A DNA stretch of 23,582 nt from UBA6164 sp964344895 (GTDB lineage: Bacteria > Patescibacteriota > Gracilibacteria > BD1-5 > UBA6164), in assembly GCA_964344895.1 (NCBI GenBank), contig CAYFPB010000013.1, positions 1 to 23,582 of the forward strand. The letters run 5' to 3'. The translations under genes were made by a program, and so were the position numbers. How positions within the stretch are numbered: position 1 is the stretch's first letter; each line of letters starts with the position of its first letter. Below, in pieces: positions 1 through 8,374 of this stretch. A model generated the notes under the pieces. That model was not told the origin of the DNA. It saw only the letters and a list, made by a program, of their open reading frames with translations, and ran no database searches.

Positions 1-81
1 AAACTAAGTATTATTTTTTGTTATTTTTTCACGCTGGAAAGAAAATGACCATATAGGCTAAAAAATAAAGAAAATTGATGT

Positions 82-131
82 AAAAAAACAATATATTAAC
101 ATATTATAATATGTTAATATATTGTTTTTTT
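82..131. terminator. Perfect AT-rich palindrome, probable bidirectional terminator
   Basis: A perfect 36-bp inverted repeat (89-124) is flanked by A7 and T7, so the whole 50 bp can fold as one hairpin with a U-tract in either direction. It separates the left edge from the toxin gene. The first 81 bases hold no gene I recognise; one frame is open from base 1 to a TAA at 97 and could be the tail of a gene outside the window, but it resembles nothing known to me. Confidence 0.6.
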
Positions 132-231
132 GAAAAATTTATGGTAGGGGAAATACTACAAAAATATTTTTTCTTTACTTTTGAAGTTTTTTGAATACAC
201 TCCTGCTAAATATAATTTAAGAATATGTAAG

Positions 232-612
232 ATGTGATTTGAAAAATGGTGTAAAGAAAAGAAGATCTTGAGTAAGAAAAATAAGGTTCCTTATTTTCAT
301 GAAAGGGAAATATGGTTTACTTCAATATGAAAAAATATTTGATATGAACAAAATTGAAAGTGAAAAAACTTCTTAAGGCCTGTAATAGTAATAAGTAAAT
401 TTAATAGTAATATATTTTGGGGTATACCTTTGACTAGAACAATAAAGAAATCAAAGTATTATTATGAGTTTAACTTTAAAGATTGAATAAGTAGTTTTGC
501 TATTTTATCACAGTTAAAAATTTATGATGCAAAAAGACTAGCTGATAAAGCATGACACATAAATAAAAAAGATTTTAAAGAATTAAGAGAAAAAATAAAG
601 AAACTAATTTAA
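232..612 (+). CDS. MazF/PemK-family toxin (mRNA interferase-like)
   Basis: A 126-residue protein read with UGA as Gly. It carries the MazF/PemK pattern: HEREIWFTSIGKNIGYEQNG near residues 21-40, then FLRPVIVISKF, NIFWGIPLT, and a C-terminal segment ILSQLKIYDAKRLADKAGHI as in the usual 'R..D..RL..K.G.' end of the fold. MazF proteins are ribosome-independent or ribosome-linked endoribonucleases, normally neutralised by an adjacent antitoxin. No antitoxin gene is visible on either side: an upstream terminator-like palindrome and the downstream lepA isolate it. The ATG at 232 is the only ATG in frame after a stop at 145, and there is no clear Shine-Dalgarno sequence. Five glycines are TGA-coded, including the start region and the IGKN motif. 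Family call fairly sure; activity unknown. Confidence 0.8.
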
Positions 613-627
613 AAAATCAGTTTCTTT
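597..627 (+). terminator. Hairpin overlapping the toxin stop codon
   Basis: Nine-base arms AAAGAAACT (597-605) and AGTTTCTTT (619-627) pair perfectly around the TAA stop and are followed by a T-rich stretch. A second 8-bp hairpin, TCTCTATA/TATAGAGA (639-658), lies in the lepA leader. Together they probably separate toxin and lepA transcription. Confidence 0.5.
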
Positions 628-730
628 ACAATTTTTCTTCTCTATACGTCTATAGAGACCGACCCGAAGGCATTAAAATGAAGCTATTCATTCGTATAAA
701 TAATTATATTAAATTAAACAATAAAGTCAA

Positions 731-2614
731 ATGAATTTAAAAAATATTAGAAATTTTTGTATAATTGCACATATAGATCATGGTAAATCTACTCTAGCCG
801 ATAGATTACTTGAAATCACAGGAACTATAGAAAAAAGAGATATGAAGCATGGGCAAATGCTTGATACTATGGAGCTTGAACAAGAGAGAGGTATTACAAT
901 AAAACTACAACCAGTTAGGATGAATTATAAGGGATATGAGATGAATATAATAGATACTCCTGGGCATGTAGATTTTCAGTATGAGGTAAGTAGAAGTCTT
1001 GCTTCTGTAGAAGGAGCTTTACTTATAGTAGATGCTACTCAATGAATAGAAGCTCAAACTCTTTCAAATGTATACATGGCAATAGAAAATGATTTAGATA
1101 TTATTCCAATTATTAACAAAATAGACTTACCAGCAGCTGACTTTGATAAAGTTTCAGAAGAAATAATAAACTTACTTTGATGTGATAAATCAGAGATAAT
1201 ATGAGTATCAGCTAAAACATGAGAAAATGTTGAATCAGTGCTTGAAGCAGTTATAGATAGGATAAGTGAACCAAGAGTATTTTCCGATAAACAAGCAGAT
1301 AATGATGAATTAAAAGCTCTTGTTTTTGATTCTCAATATGATTCATACAGGTGAGTTGTATCATATGTAAAAGTATTTCAGTGAGAAATAAAAAAATGAG
1401 ATACACTGCATTTTTTAAATACAAATAAAAAAATTGAAGCACTGGATGTATGACATTTTTCTCCAAGCTATATAAGTGATCAAAAAATCGAAAATTGATC
1501 AGTCTGATATATAGTTACATGATTAAAATCAATTAGAGATGCAAAAGTAGGGGATACAGTTTGGAAACCAGAAAATGTAGAATGACCAAAAGCAAAACCA
1601 GAAGAAGCTAAAGCTATTGATGGATTTTGAGAAGTAACACCTTTTATATATGCAGGAATTTTTCCTATGGATAGTTCTGAATATCCAGCACTAAAAGATG
1701 CTATGGAAAAACTAGTATTAAATGACTCTGCTCTAGCTGTAGAAGCAGAAGTAAGTCCAGCACTTTGAAATGGGTATAGATGTTGATTTTTAGGATTATT
1801 ACATTTAGATATAGTAAAGGAAAGGCTATATAGAGAGTTTAATATGGATGTAATAATGACATCTCCTCAAGTAACATATAGAGTTGTATTATTTTGAGAT
1901 AAAATAAGTGAATATTCTAGATTTGAATGAGAATTGGTAGAAAATGAAAAAGGGCAAAAATGTACTAGAATATTAGTTTCAAATCCAGAAGATCTTCCAA
2001 ATAGAGAAAAGTATTTACATATAGAAGAACCAATTGCAAAAGTAGAGGTAATTACTCCTCAAGAATATGTTTGAAATCTAATGCAGTTATCTCAAGATAG
2101 AAGATGAATATTTAAAAACCAACAGTTTATAGATAGTGATAGAGTAATGCTTACTTATGAATTACCTATGAATGAATTAATATGAGATTTCTATGATGAG
2201 ATTAAATCACTTAGTTCAGGATACGCTTCTCTAAACTATGAATTTATCAAATTTAGGGAGGATGAGTTAGTAAAATTAGAAATACTTATAGCTGATGAAA
2301 AAGTAGATGCTCTAGCTTTTATTTGTCATAAAGACCAAGCTCATTATATTTGAGGTAAAATATGTAAAAATCTTAAAGAAACTGTTCCAAGAGCTTTATT
2401 TGCCATAAAAATCCAAGCTGCTGTTTGATCAAATGTTGTAGCAAGAGAAACACTTTCAGCTATGAGAAAAGATGTTACAGCTAAATTGTATGGTTGAGAT
2501 ATTAGTAGAAAGAAAAAACTATTACAAAAACAAAAGAAAGGTAAAAAGAAAATGAAACAATTCTGAAAAGTAAGCCTTCCAAGTGAAGCATTTGTAAATT
2601 TATTAAAGAAATAA
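731..2614 (+). CDS. lepA: Elongation factor 4 (LepA), ribosome back-translocase GTPase
   Basis: A 627-residue LepA/EF4, a membrane-associated translational GTPase that acts on stalled or misregistered ribosomes. Visible motifs are the P-loop AHIDHGKST near residues 14-22, switch I ERGITIKLQ, the G3 box DTPGHVDF, the NKID G4 box, the SAKTG G5 box, and the LepA-specific C-terminal domain with RRGIFKNQQF, LIGDFYDEIKSLSSGYAS and KIQAAVGSNVVARETLSAMR. The extra length over the usual 600 residues comes from a lysine-rich tail. The first seven glycines are GGN; from residue 106 on many are TGA, so standard-code translation stops at residue 104. Every TGA checked aligns with a family Gly. Confidence is very high. 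Confidence 0.97.
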
Positions 2615-2616
2615 AA

Positions 2617-2642
2617 AAAGAAACCTATTTAGGTTTCTTTTT
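2617..2642 (+). terminator. Rho-independent terminator of lepA
   Basis: Ten-base arms AAAGAAACCT and AGGTTTCTTT around an ATTT loop, followed by TTCTTTT, directly after the lepA stop. Confidence 0.8.
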
Positions 2643-2648
2643 CTTTTG

Positions 2649-2676
2649 TTGACAAAAATAAATTCCACTTTATAAT
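2649..2676 (+). promoter_or_regulatory. Sigma-70-like promoter of the TGA-free gene
   Basis: Perfect TTGACA (2649-2654) and TATAAT (2671-2676) boxes with a 16-bp spacer. The following gene also has a strong GGAGGG ribosome-binding site at 2726-2731, 8 nt before its ATG, unlike most genes here. Confidence 0.75.
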
Positions 2677-2739
2677 TATAATACTGATTCAAAGATTTGG
2701 ATTGGTTTTCTTTTACACAAAAAATGGAGGGATTCTTTT

Positions 2740-3444
2740 ATGGATTCTGTAACTACTAATATTGATGTACTCACACCAAGTGACTTGGGTTATGACTTGG
2801 ATGTTCCTGTGTTAGCTGATTTTTTTAGGGAAGCTTATGATAGAAATGTCCAGCCTTTAGTTTTGAAAGGATGGGATATTACTCATGATGCTACACTTGG
2901 AGACAAAATAGTTCTTGGGCCATTTAGAGGGGATGTTAACCTATATAAAGAGACTAGTAATACAATCAATGGTCATTCTTCATTTTTTTTATTTAAAACT
3001 GTAAATGTTGGTATTTTATCTATAGCAGTTGATAATGTAAAAAATATGGTAGAAGTTGATACTTTTGATAGTTTTATGGGAATTAATGAAGCTATTGAAG
3101 AAGTTTATATTGATTCTTTTAATGATTACTTTGGAGATAGTTTAGAATTATACTTTGATTTATCAGAGAATGATGAATATATTGAAACAAAAATACAAAG
3201 TGATGTAATAAATTTTACTCCACACTTATGTTCTTCAGACTATTCCTCTATGATTAGTTTTATGTATTCTACTTTCCATTGGTCTTTATTGATTGAGTCT
3301 GAAGAGGATAAGAGAAAAATAGGGGCAATAGCAAACTTTAATAGAAAATTGAAGTTTGTAAATAGTCAGGATGCTATTGATCAAACAGTTGATAGAAAGC
3401 TCTATTTGGAAAAAGCAATAAAGGAGTTTCAGGAGAATTTCTAA
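2740..3444 (+). CDS. Hypothetical protein, TGA-free, self-contained transcription unit
   Basis: A 234-residue acidic, soluble-looking protein with no signal peptide or membrane segment that I can see; I do not recognise the family. It begins MDSVTTNIDVLTPSDLGYDL and ends with a charged helix-like KAIKEFQENF. It is monocistronic, with its own consensus promoter, a strong Shine-Dalgarno site and a perfect 16-bp terminator. All ten of its glycines are GGN and none is TGA, whereas lepA and the following genes use TGA often. This would let it be translated under the standard code too. Possible readings are recent acquisition from a standard-code source, or high expression, since the ribosomal genes here also avoid TGA. 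Start is secure from the ribosome-binding site. Function unknown. Confidence 0.85.
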   Translation: MDSVTTNIDVLTPSDLGYDLDVPVLADFFREAYDRNVQPLVLKGWDITHDATLGDKIVLGPFRGDVNLYKETSNTINGHSSFFLFKTVNVGILSIAVDNVKNMVEVDTFDSFMGINEAIEEVYIDSFNDYFGDSLELYFDLSENDEYIETKIQSDVINFTPHLCSSDYSSMISFMYSTFHWSLLIESEEDKRKIGAIANFNRKLKFVNSQDAIDQTVDRKLYLEKAIKEFQENF

Positions 3445-3450
3445 AAGATA

Positions 3451-3484
3451 AAAAAATATTGGAACCTTGGTTCCAATATTTTTT
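3451..3484. terminator. Bidirectional terminator between convergent genes
   Basis: Perfect 16-bp arms around a TT loop, with A6 on the left and T6 on the right ends of the stem. It can end the plus-strand gene at 3444 and the minus-strand gene whose stop begins at 3486. Confidence 0.85.
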
Positions 3485-4029
3485 TATCCAAATTGTATCA
3501 TGGTATTATCTAACTTTAATATTTGTTTTATTTTTACTAAAGATGTAAGTTCTGTAATTCTTTCTAATGATGGTGTTCTTACTTTGTTTTCATATTCTGA
3601 TATTTTTACTCTTGGAATATTAAGTTTTTTTCAGAAATCAGACTGTTTTAATCAAAGAATTTTCCTGTTTATATAAGTAATGTTTGCAATATCAGTATTT
3701 AAGTCTTCAGAAACATAATATATTTGAGATAGTTTTAGGTTTTTTGTATTTAATCTGTAATGAAAAATTCAGTTTTTTGAAATTTTCCATTTATAACCAT
3801 CTATACACATATTATTTATTTTTTTATCATATAAAGAAATATCATAAAACCTATTTTTGATATTTTCATCTTGTATTTTTAAGTCATGGCCAAATTTATA
3901 TTCAAGAATAATATCACCATAATTTTTTGCAAACTCAAAATTATCAGTAAAATTTAGATAAATATCTTCATTTATATTATTTACTGTATTTTCTTTATTA
4001 ATTCATCTATAAAGCTTAATTGTTTTCAT
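3484..4029 (-). CDS. XRE-family protein with possible ADP-ribosyltransferase-like N-terminus
   Basis: A 181-residue protein. The C-terminal third is a clear XRE/HTH_3 fold: RKILGLKQSDFGKKLNIPRV followed by KISEYENKVRTPSLERI, matching the 'LGLsQ.efA..LgiS...iS.yE.g.r.Ps' pattern. The N-terminal part opens MKTIKLYRGINKEN and later has YLNFTDNFEFAKNYGDIILE. A YRG arginine followed by an FT(D/S) strand and an 'A..YG' helix recalls ART-fold proteins, but I cannot place a catalytic glutamate with certainty, so this is a tentative inference. A TGTAATA-type inverted repeat sits just downstream of its own promoter, which suggests autoregulation by the HTH. Such an enzyme plus HTH arrangement is common in toxin-antitoxin-like genes. 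It contains four TGA glycines. Convergent with the neighbouring TGA-free gene. Confidence 0.8.
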
Positions 4030-4087
4030 AATTTTTAAAATTAGTATCTAGAGTATTTTTAGATTTTCTCACATGATTTATGTTTTA

Positions 4088-4138
4088 ATGTAATACTTCT
4101 ATTACATATTATTATATCAGTTTTTTCTTTTTATGCAA
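4088..4138 (-). promoter_or_regulatory. Promoter and putative operator of the XRE-fusion gene
   Basis: On the minus strand a TTGCAT -35 (4133-4138), a 16-bp spacer and a TATAAT -10 (4111-4116) are followed at once by an 8-bp inverted repeat ATGTAATA/TATTACAT with a 4-base spacer (4088-4107). An operator overlapping the transcription start is the usual place for XRE repression. Confidence 0.55.
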
Positions 4139-4157
4139 ATTTTTAAATAAAAAAAAG

Positions 4158-4197
4158 TCCCCCTTTAATAAAGGGGGATGCCTGAAAGGCAGGGGGA
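4158..4197. repeat. GC-rich palindromic repeat, copy 1, also terminator of the kinase operon
   Basis: Two hairpins in a row: CCCCCTTT/AAAGGGGG (4159-4177) and GCCT/AGGC in GATGCCTGAAAGGCAGG (4178-4194). On the minus strand the first hairpin is followed by ACTTTTTTTT, a textbook terminator just after the response regulator gene. The GATGCCTGAAAGGCAGG core recurs at 8201-8217 and, inverted, at 11014-11030, each time beside a different C-run/G-run hairpin. Confidence 0.8.
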
Positions 4198-4210
4198 TTT
4201 CTACATTTTT

Positions 4211-4687
4211 TTATTTTATAATTATTTCAATATCTATATCTTTTCCTCCTTCAGGATTTTTCATTTTGAATTTGTTAACTCCTGGTCTGATATAAACAGC
4301 ACTAGAGTCTTCTTGTTTAGCTTGGAAATAAGTTTCTACTTTTTCTAAAGCATCTTTTGGTGTTGTATCTGCTTTGATTAAGTAATCATCAGCTCACATG
4401 TCTATTGCTTTATTTAATTTATCTTTATCTACAATATTTGTAAAAATGATTATTTTACATTTTGAAGAAGTTTGAGATTTGATAACTTCAAGAGTTTCAA
4501 AACCATTCATAGTAGGCATCATGATATCAAGTAAGATAACATCAGGGTTAAAGCTAGTTATTTTAGATAAACCATCTAAACCTTCATAAGCTGATTCTAC
4601 TAAGTATCCTTCTTTAGCAAATTTAGTTGCATACATCTCATTTAAGACTGTATCATCTTCAATGATTAATAATTTTTTTTCTTCCAT
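4211..4687 (-). CDS. Receiver-domain response regulator (CheY-like)
   Basis: A 158-residue single-domain response regulator. The receiver domain shows the acidic pair D11/D12 in LLIIEDDTVL, the phospho-acceptor D54 in DVILLDIMMP, T83 in IIIFTN and K105 in ADDYLIKAD. The Gly in DMGADD is TGA-coded and lies just before the conserved lysine, so a standard-code reading loses the end of the domain. The tail of about 45 residues (KVETYFQAKQ, PGVNKFKMKN, GKDIDIEIII) is beta-rich and has no DNA-binding domain that I can identify. It probably signals by protein contact. The gene follows the histidine kinase with a gap of 60 bp, so the pair is very likely co-transcribed and cognate, ending at the repeat-borne terminator. 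Confidence 0.92.
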
Positions 4688-4747
4688 AGTGTTTGTTTAA
4701 TTATATATATAAATTATTTTATCATACTTTTTTTTCAAAAGCAAATT

Positions 4748-5821
4748 TTAGTTAATTAATTGTAAGTCAAAGTAAAATGTAGATCATTTGTTTACTTTTG
4801 ATTTAACTTTTATCTCTGAACCAAATTCTCAAATAAATCTTTTTGATATTGATAATCAAAGACCTAATCAAGAAGTATTTTCTCTTTGTAAGCTTGATTC
4901 TACTTGGCTGAACTTATCAAATAATATGTGAAGCTTATCTTCAGGAATTCATACTCAAGTATCTATTATTTCAAATCTTGCTTTGTCTTTTTGTTTTTTT
5001 ACTTTGATAGTTATATCTCATTTAGAGTTTGTAAACTTAATAGCATTTGTTAATAAGTTTAGTAGTACTTGTTTTAGTTTGTCTTTATCTGTGTTTATTT
5101 TGAAATCATTTAGATCTTCATCAAAATCTACTTTTAAGCTAATAGCTTTTTGACTTACATCTAGGTATATATCCTTATAAACAGATTTTATAATTGGCAT
5201 TATTTCAAGATCTTCCATAGTGTACTCCATTTTTCAAGACTCTATTTTTCAAATAGATAATATATCATTTACTAGCTTTATAAGTCTTACTGAGCTATTG
5301 AAACTATGATATAAAGATCTTCTTACTTCTTGAGTTATTGGTCACATATCTCAATCAAGTATCATTGATAGATATCATTTTATAGAAGTAAGTGGAGTTC
5401 TTAGTTCATGTCATACAATAGAAATAAACTCATCTTTTGTTTTATTTATTTGTATTAACTCTTTTTCGACTTCTTGTAAAGCTTTTAATTCACTTAGATT
5501 ACTTATGTTAAATACTATTCATCAGTTTATAGTATGTGTTCCTTTACACAGTACTGGGATATAATCTCAATTAATTGTTTTTATATTAGTTTCAAAATGA
5601 ATGTCCTTATCTTTTTCTTCCTTTTTTCAATAATTGAAGAAAATCTTTTGGTTCATTCAAATTATTTCACTAGCATTATATCCAACCAAATCACAAAATA
5701 TGTGATTAGCATAAATAATATCATCTTTTTCATCAAGTATTAATAAGCTTTCTGTCATATGTTCAACTATTTGCTTGTATATATCAAGATTTTTTAGTTG
5801 AATATTTGCTTTAATTGGCAT
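4748..5821 (-). CDS. Cytoplasmic PAS-domain histidine kinase
   Basis: A 357-residue sensor kinase without membrane segments, so an intracellular signal is likely. A PAS domain spans about residues 15-110 (LLILDEKDDIIYANHIFCDL, VGYNASEIIG). HisKA follows with the phospho-accepting H138 in FISIVGHELRTPLTSIKGYL. The HATPase domain has the N box LLNLLTNAIKF (N259), the G1 box DTGVGIP (287-293), an F box FDKFSQ and the G2 box SGLGLGLS. Many of these glycines, including two in G1, are TGA codons; without code 25 the ATP-binding site could not be read. It autophosphorylates on the histidine and should pass phosphate to the receiver protein encoded just downstream. Divergent from the pilin gene. Confidence 0.95.
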
Positions 5822-5854
5822 GGTTTTATAACATTTAACTTTTAATATAATTCA

Positions 5855-5883
5855 ATTTTATCATAAATAAAAAAATAATGCAA
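5855..5883 (-). promoter_or_regulatory. Probable promoter of the kinase-regulator operon
   Basis: Minus-strand TTGCAT (5878-5883), 17-bp spacer, TAAAAT (5855-5860), about 35 bp before the kinase ATG. Confidence 0.5.
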
Positions 5884-5902
5884 AAAAATGTTATATTTTT
5901 AC

Positions 5903-5930
5903 TTGCAAAAAATAAAAATAATAGTAGAAT
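5903..5930 (+). promoter_or_regulatory. Probable promoter of the pilin-like gene
   Basis: TTGCAA (5903-5908), 16-bp spacer, TAGAAT (5925-5930), about 35 bp before the ATG. A 10-bp imperfect inverted repeat, AATAATAGTA/TACTGTTATT (5917-5942), overlaps the -10 box and could be an operator or a leader hairpin. The 143-bp divergent gap holds no gene. Confidence 0.45.
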
Positions 5931-5964
5931 TTTACTGTTATTTTTTATTACATAAACAAGGCCT

Positions 5965-7959
5965 ATGATAACAAATAAACAAAAACAATGATTTACATTG
6001 GTAGAGTTAATAGTAGTAATTACTATTTTAGCTATATTGTGAACAATAGCATTTATAGCATTGCAAGGGTATAGTAAGACAGCAAGAGATAGTGCACGTA
6101 TATCAGATATGAGCAGAATTAAATCATCTCTTGAATTATTTGCAGTAGAAGCAGGAAAATATCCTGAACCAACAGATGCTGTAGCAGTTACATATAGCTG
6201 AACAACAGAAGCTTGGAATCAAGGTAATTTTTGAGAGAATACATTTAGAGTTGTAGAAAGATTGGATAAAAAACCAGTAGATCCAACAACAGAAAAAGAG
6301 TATACATATAGTGTAACAAACTCTAGAAAAGAATATCAACTAGCTTGAATTCTAGAAACAACAGACTTTGCTCAAGCTCCCTCTCCCACTGGGAGAGGGC
6401 TGGGGTGAGGGCTAAAAGCAAATGCTTGAGAAACACTAGCAACAGCAAGAATAATCTGAAACTATAACTGACAAATGCTAAAAGTATTAAAAGGTAATGA
6501 CCTAACAATCTTAGCAAGTCCAAGTATAATATGTTCAGAAAATCTAACACTGGAAGAATGTATAGCACAAAACAAACTAGCATATGATGGATTTAAAAAC
6601 CTACCACCAAGCTTTGCAGGTACACAATATAAACAACTATGAGAAGCAGGAAGTTTAACTTTAGTAAACAATACAGCAGATATAGTAATCTATGACTGAA
6701 AGAAATCAGACTTAGTAGAAGATAGTGAAGCAGCTAAAACAGTAAGGAAAACTGTAGTAGAAAAACTACAAGCAGCATATTCAAGTACAAAGATAGCGGA
6801 TAGAGAATGAATAAGAAGACTAGTAAATGTAGATACAACAGATGCAACTGCAGTAGAGAGTTTATGAGTAGCAATAGTAAACAATAAGATAAATAGTGGA
6901 ATGATTACTGCTAGTAAACTATCAGTAGAAGCCCCAACAACTTCTACAAGCTCAACAACAACATGATGATGTGTATTTGGAGCATCAACATTTGGAGATT
7001 GTATAATTTGATGAGAAACTACACCAACATACTTAGACTGTAGTGCAACAACACAAAACTCATATTCAATACCAGCATTAACACACTGAGAAACACAATC
7101 AGTTTCAAAAACAGTTGATGTAACAAATGGTACACAAACATATACACAGGATTTTAGTTGTACTGATGGTCAAGTAGCTTGAAGTAATGAGGTAGCTTGA
7201 GAGATAGTATTGAACTGAGAATGTTGATCAGATAATGGAGTAAATCTTAGAGTAACTCCAACAAACTTATGTAATATAGGGGATGCTAGTACTGTAACAG
7301 ATAATTGAGCAGGAAGTACATATGATTGGACATGTTGATCAGTTAGCTGTAGTGCAAATAATACAAACTGAGATAATAACTATCCATGATGTGATACAGA
7401 TAATATAAAAGTATGATCAATAACAATAGCAGCTTGTAATGTATGAACAAATATAGCATGAGTAACAAGTGTTTCATATGGTGACTATTATCAATTTTGA
7501 AAAACGGATACAAGTTTTACAGATAATTGAACAGGTTATTGGGATAACTGATTAGCACATACATATTGGTGAGTTAGTAAGGCAGAACAAACAACGGCTA
7601 CATATAAAACTTCAACAGCAGAAAGTAGAGCTAAAATGCAATGACCATGTGCAGATTGATACCATGTTCCAACAGCAAAGGAATGGAGAGATTTATATGC
7701 AGCATGAGCTTGGTGAGAAAATGGTACACAAATGTCAAATGATTTAAAATTACCATATGGTTGATATAATCATGTCCCAACTTTAGATTCAAATTGAGCT
7801 AGTACTCAAGGATCAAGATGAATGTATCGGTCTTCATCTCCAAACGCTTGGTCTTCTTGAAAAGAGGTAACACTTATGGTTTTTGAATCAAACTTTATTA
7901 CAGAAAATGAATGGACTAGTACGGCAAATGCTGTAAAAGTGAGATGTTTTAAAAATTAA
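5965..7959 (+). CDS. Type IV pilin-like protein with large exported C-terminal region
   Basis: A 664-residue protein with a class III (prepilin) signal: short basic leader MITNKQKQG, then FTLVELIVVITILAILGTIA with Glu at mature position 5. Prepilin peptidase would cut after Gly9, which is TGA-coded. A pseudopilin-like helix follows (SARISDMSRIKSSLELFAVE, GKYPEPTDA). The middle is Thr/Ser-rich with many cysteines. The C-terminal 180 residues, with WGVSKAEQTTATYKTSTAES, GPCADGYHVPTAKEWRDLYA and SSSPNAWSSG, resemble the FISUMP/DUF1566-type surface domain ('ADGYHVPT..EW..L'). Residues 138-150 (APSPTGRGLGGGL) come from an inserted palindromic repeat. Likely an assembled or surface-displayed minor pilin or adhesin used in attachment; partner unknown. 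Stand-alone gene with own promoter and terminator. Confidence 0.88.
6377..6412. repeat. GC-rich palindromic repeat inserted in frame in the pilin gene
   Basis: CCCTCTCCC (6379-6387) and GGGAGAGGG (6391-6399) form a 9-bp stem with a 3-base loop, followed by CTGGGGTGAGGG. The stretch is about 75 percent G+C inside an AT-rich gene. Its reverse strand reads LTPALSQWERE, a peptide I recall as a common spurious translation of a repeat found across many bacterial genomes. Length is a multiple of three and the frame stays open because TGA is Gly here. Confidence 0.8.
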
Positions 7960-7970
7960 ATTCTAGATAA

Positions 7971-8009
7971 AAAATCTCTATAACAAGATTATAGAGATTT
8001 TTTTTATTT
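7971..8009 (+). terminator. Terminator of the pilin-like gene
   Basis: Thirteen-base perfect arms (7971-7983 and 7989-8001) around CAAGA, running into a long T-rich tail. Confidence 0.85.
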
Positions 8010-8013
8010 TTTT

Positions 8014-8041
8014 TTGACAAATAGGGCTTTTTTCATATAAT
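8014..8041 (+). promoter_or_regulatory. Promoter of tRNA-His
   Basis: Perfect TTGACA (8014-8019), 16-bp spacer, TATAAT (8036-8041), 30 bp upstream of the tRNA. Confidence 0.8.
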
Positions 8042-8071
8042 CCTTTTACTTTTATAAAAAAGTGTATTTAT

Positions 8072-8149
8072 GGTGCCCGTAGTTCAGTTGGTTAGAATGC
8101 CAGGTTGTGACTCTGGAGGTCGTGGGTTCGAACCCCATCGGGCACCCCA
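8072..8149 (+). tRNA. tRNA-His (anticodon GTG)
   Basis: Acceptor arms GTGCCCG and CGGGCAC pair fully; the extra G at -1 (8072) faces the discriminator C, the identity mark of tRNA-His. The anticodon arm is CCAGG-TTGTGAC-TCTGG with GTG at the centre, and the T arm contains GGTTCGAACC-type sequence. The 3' CCA is encoded. Confidence 0.95.
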
Positions 8150-8177
8150 TTTTTATAATAAAAGAAACTCAATATTT

Positions 8178-8222
8178 CCTTCCATTAGTATTAAGGGAAG
8201 GATGCCTGAAAGGCAGGATGGG
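8178..8222. repeat. GC-rich palindromic repeat, copy 2, in the tRNA-His/rpsA gap
   Basis: CCTTCC (8178-8183) pairs with GGAAGG (8196-8201), followed by the shared core GATGCCTGAAAGGCAGG and ATGGG. It may serve as terminator or processing site behind the tRNA. The remaining gap to 8374 is AT-rich with no gene; a GCTTTAAAGC palindrome lies in it. Confidence 0.7.
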
Positions 8223-8374
8223 TTAATAAACTTTTTTAAAGATTATATAGTGGAAATTTTTCTTTTATCAAAAATTTTTACTACTTAATTTTTAAGAATA
8301 TTAAGGTTTGCTTTAAAGCCTTATTTTTATATATATATTCTTAGACTTACTTTATTTCTTAACTTTATGTCATT

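Noticed and set aside
731..1045. Truncated lepA pseudogene
   Set aside because: The stop after DATQ is TGA, read as Gly; the frame continues through all LepA domains to a TAA.
1251..1466. Minus-strand open frame inside lepA
   Set aside because: It lies wholly within the code-25 lepA coding region and has no family features; other such opposite-strand frames (6136-6884, 8581-9285, 10109-10291, 11069-11269) were left out for the same reason.
3467..3676. Plus-strand frame over the XRE-fusion gene
   Set aside because: Antisense to a protein with a clear HTH motif; the minus-strand reading explains the sequence.
5018..5230. Separate short kinase-fragment gene
   Set aside because: It is the middle of the 357-residue histidine kinase; the apparent ends are TGA glycine codons.
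8070..8288. 72-residue plus-strand frame starting at the tRNA
   Set aside because: Its first third is the tRNA-His gene and the rest is a palindromic repeat and AT-rich spacer.
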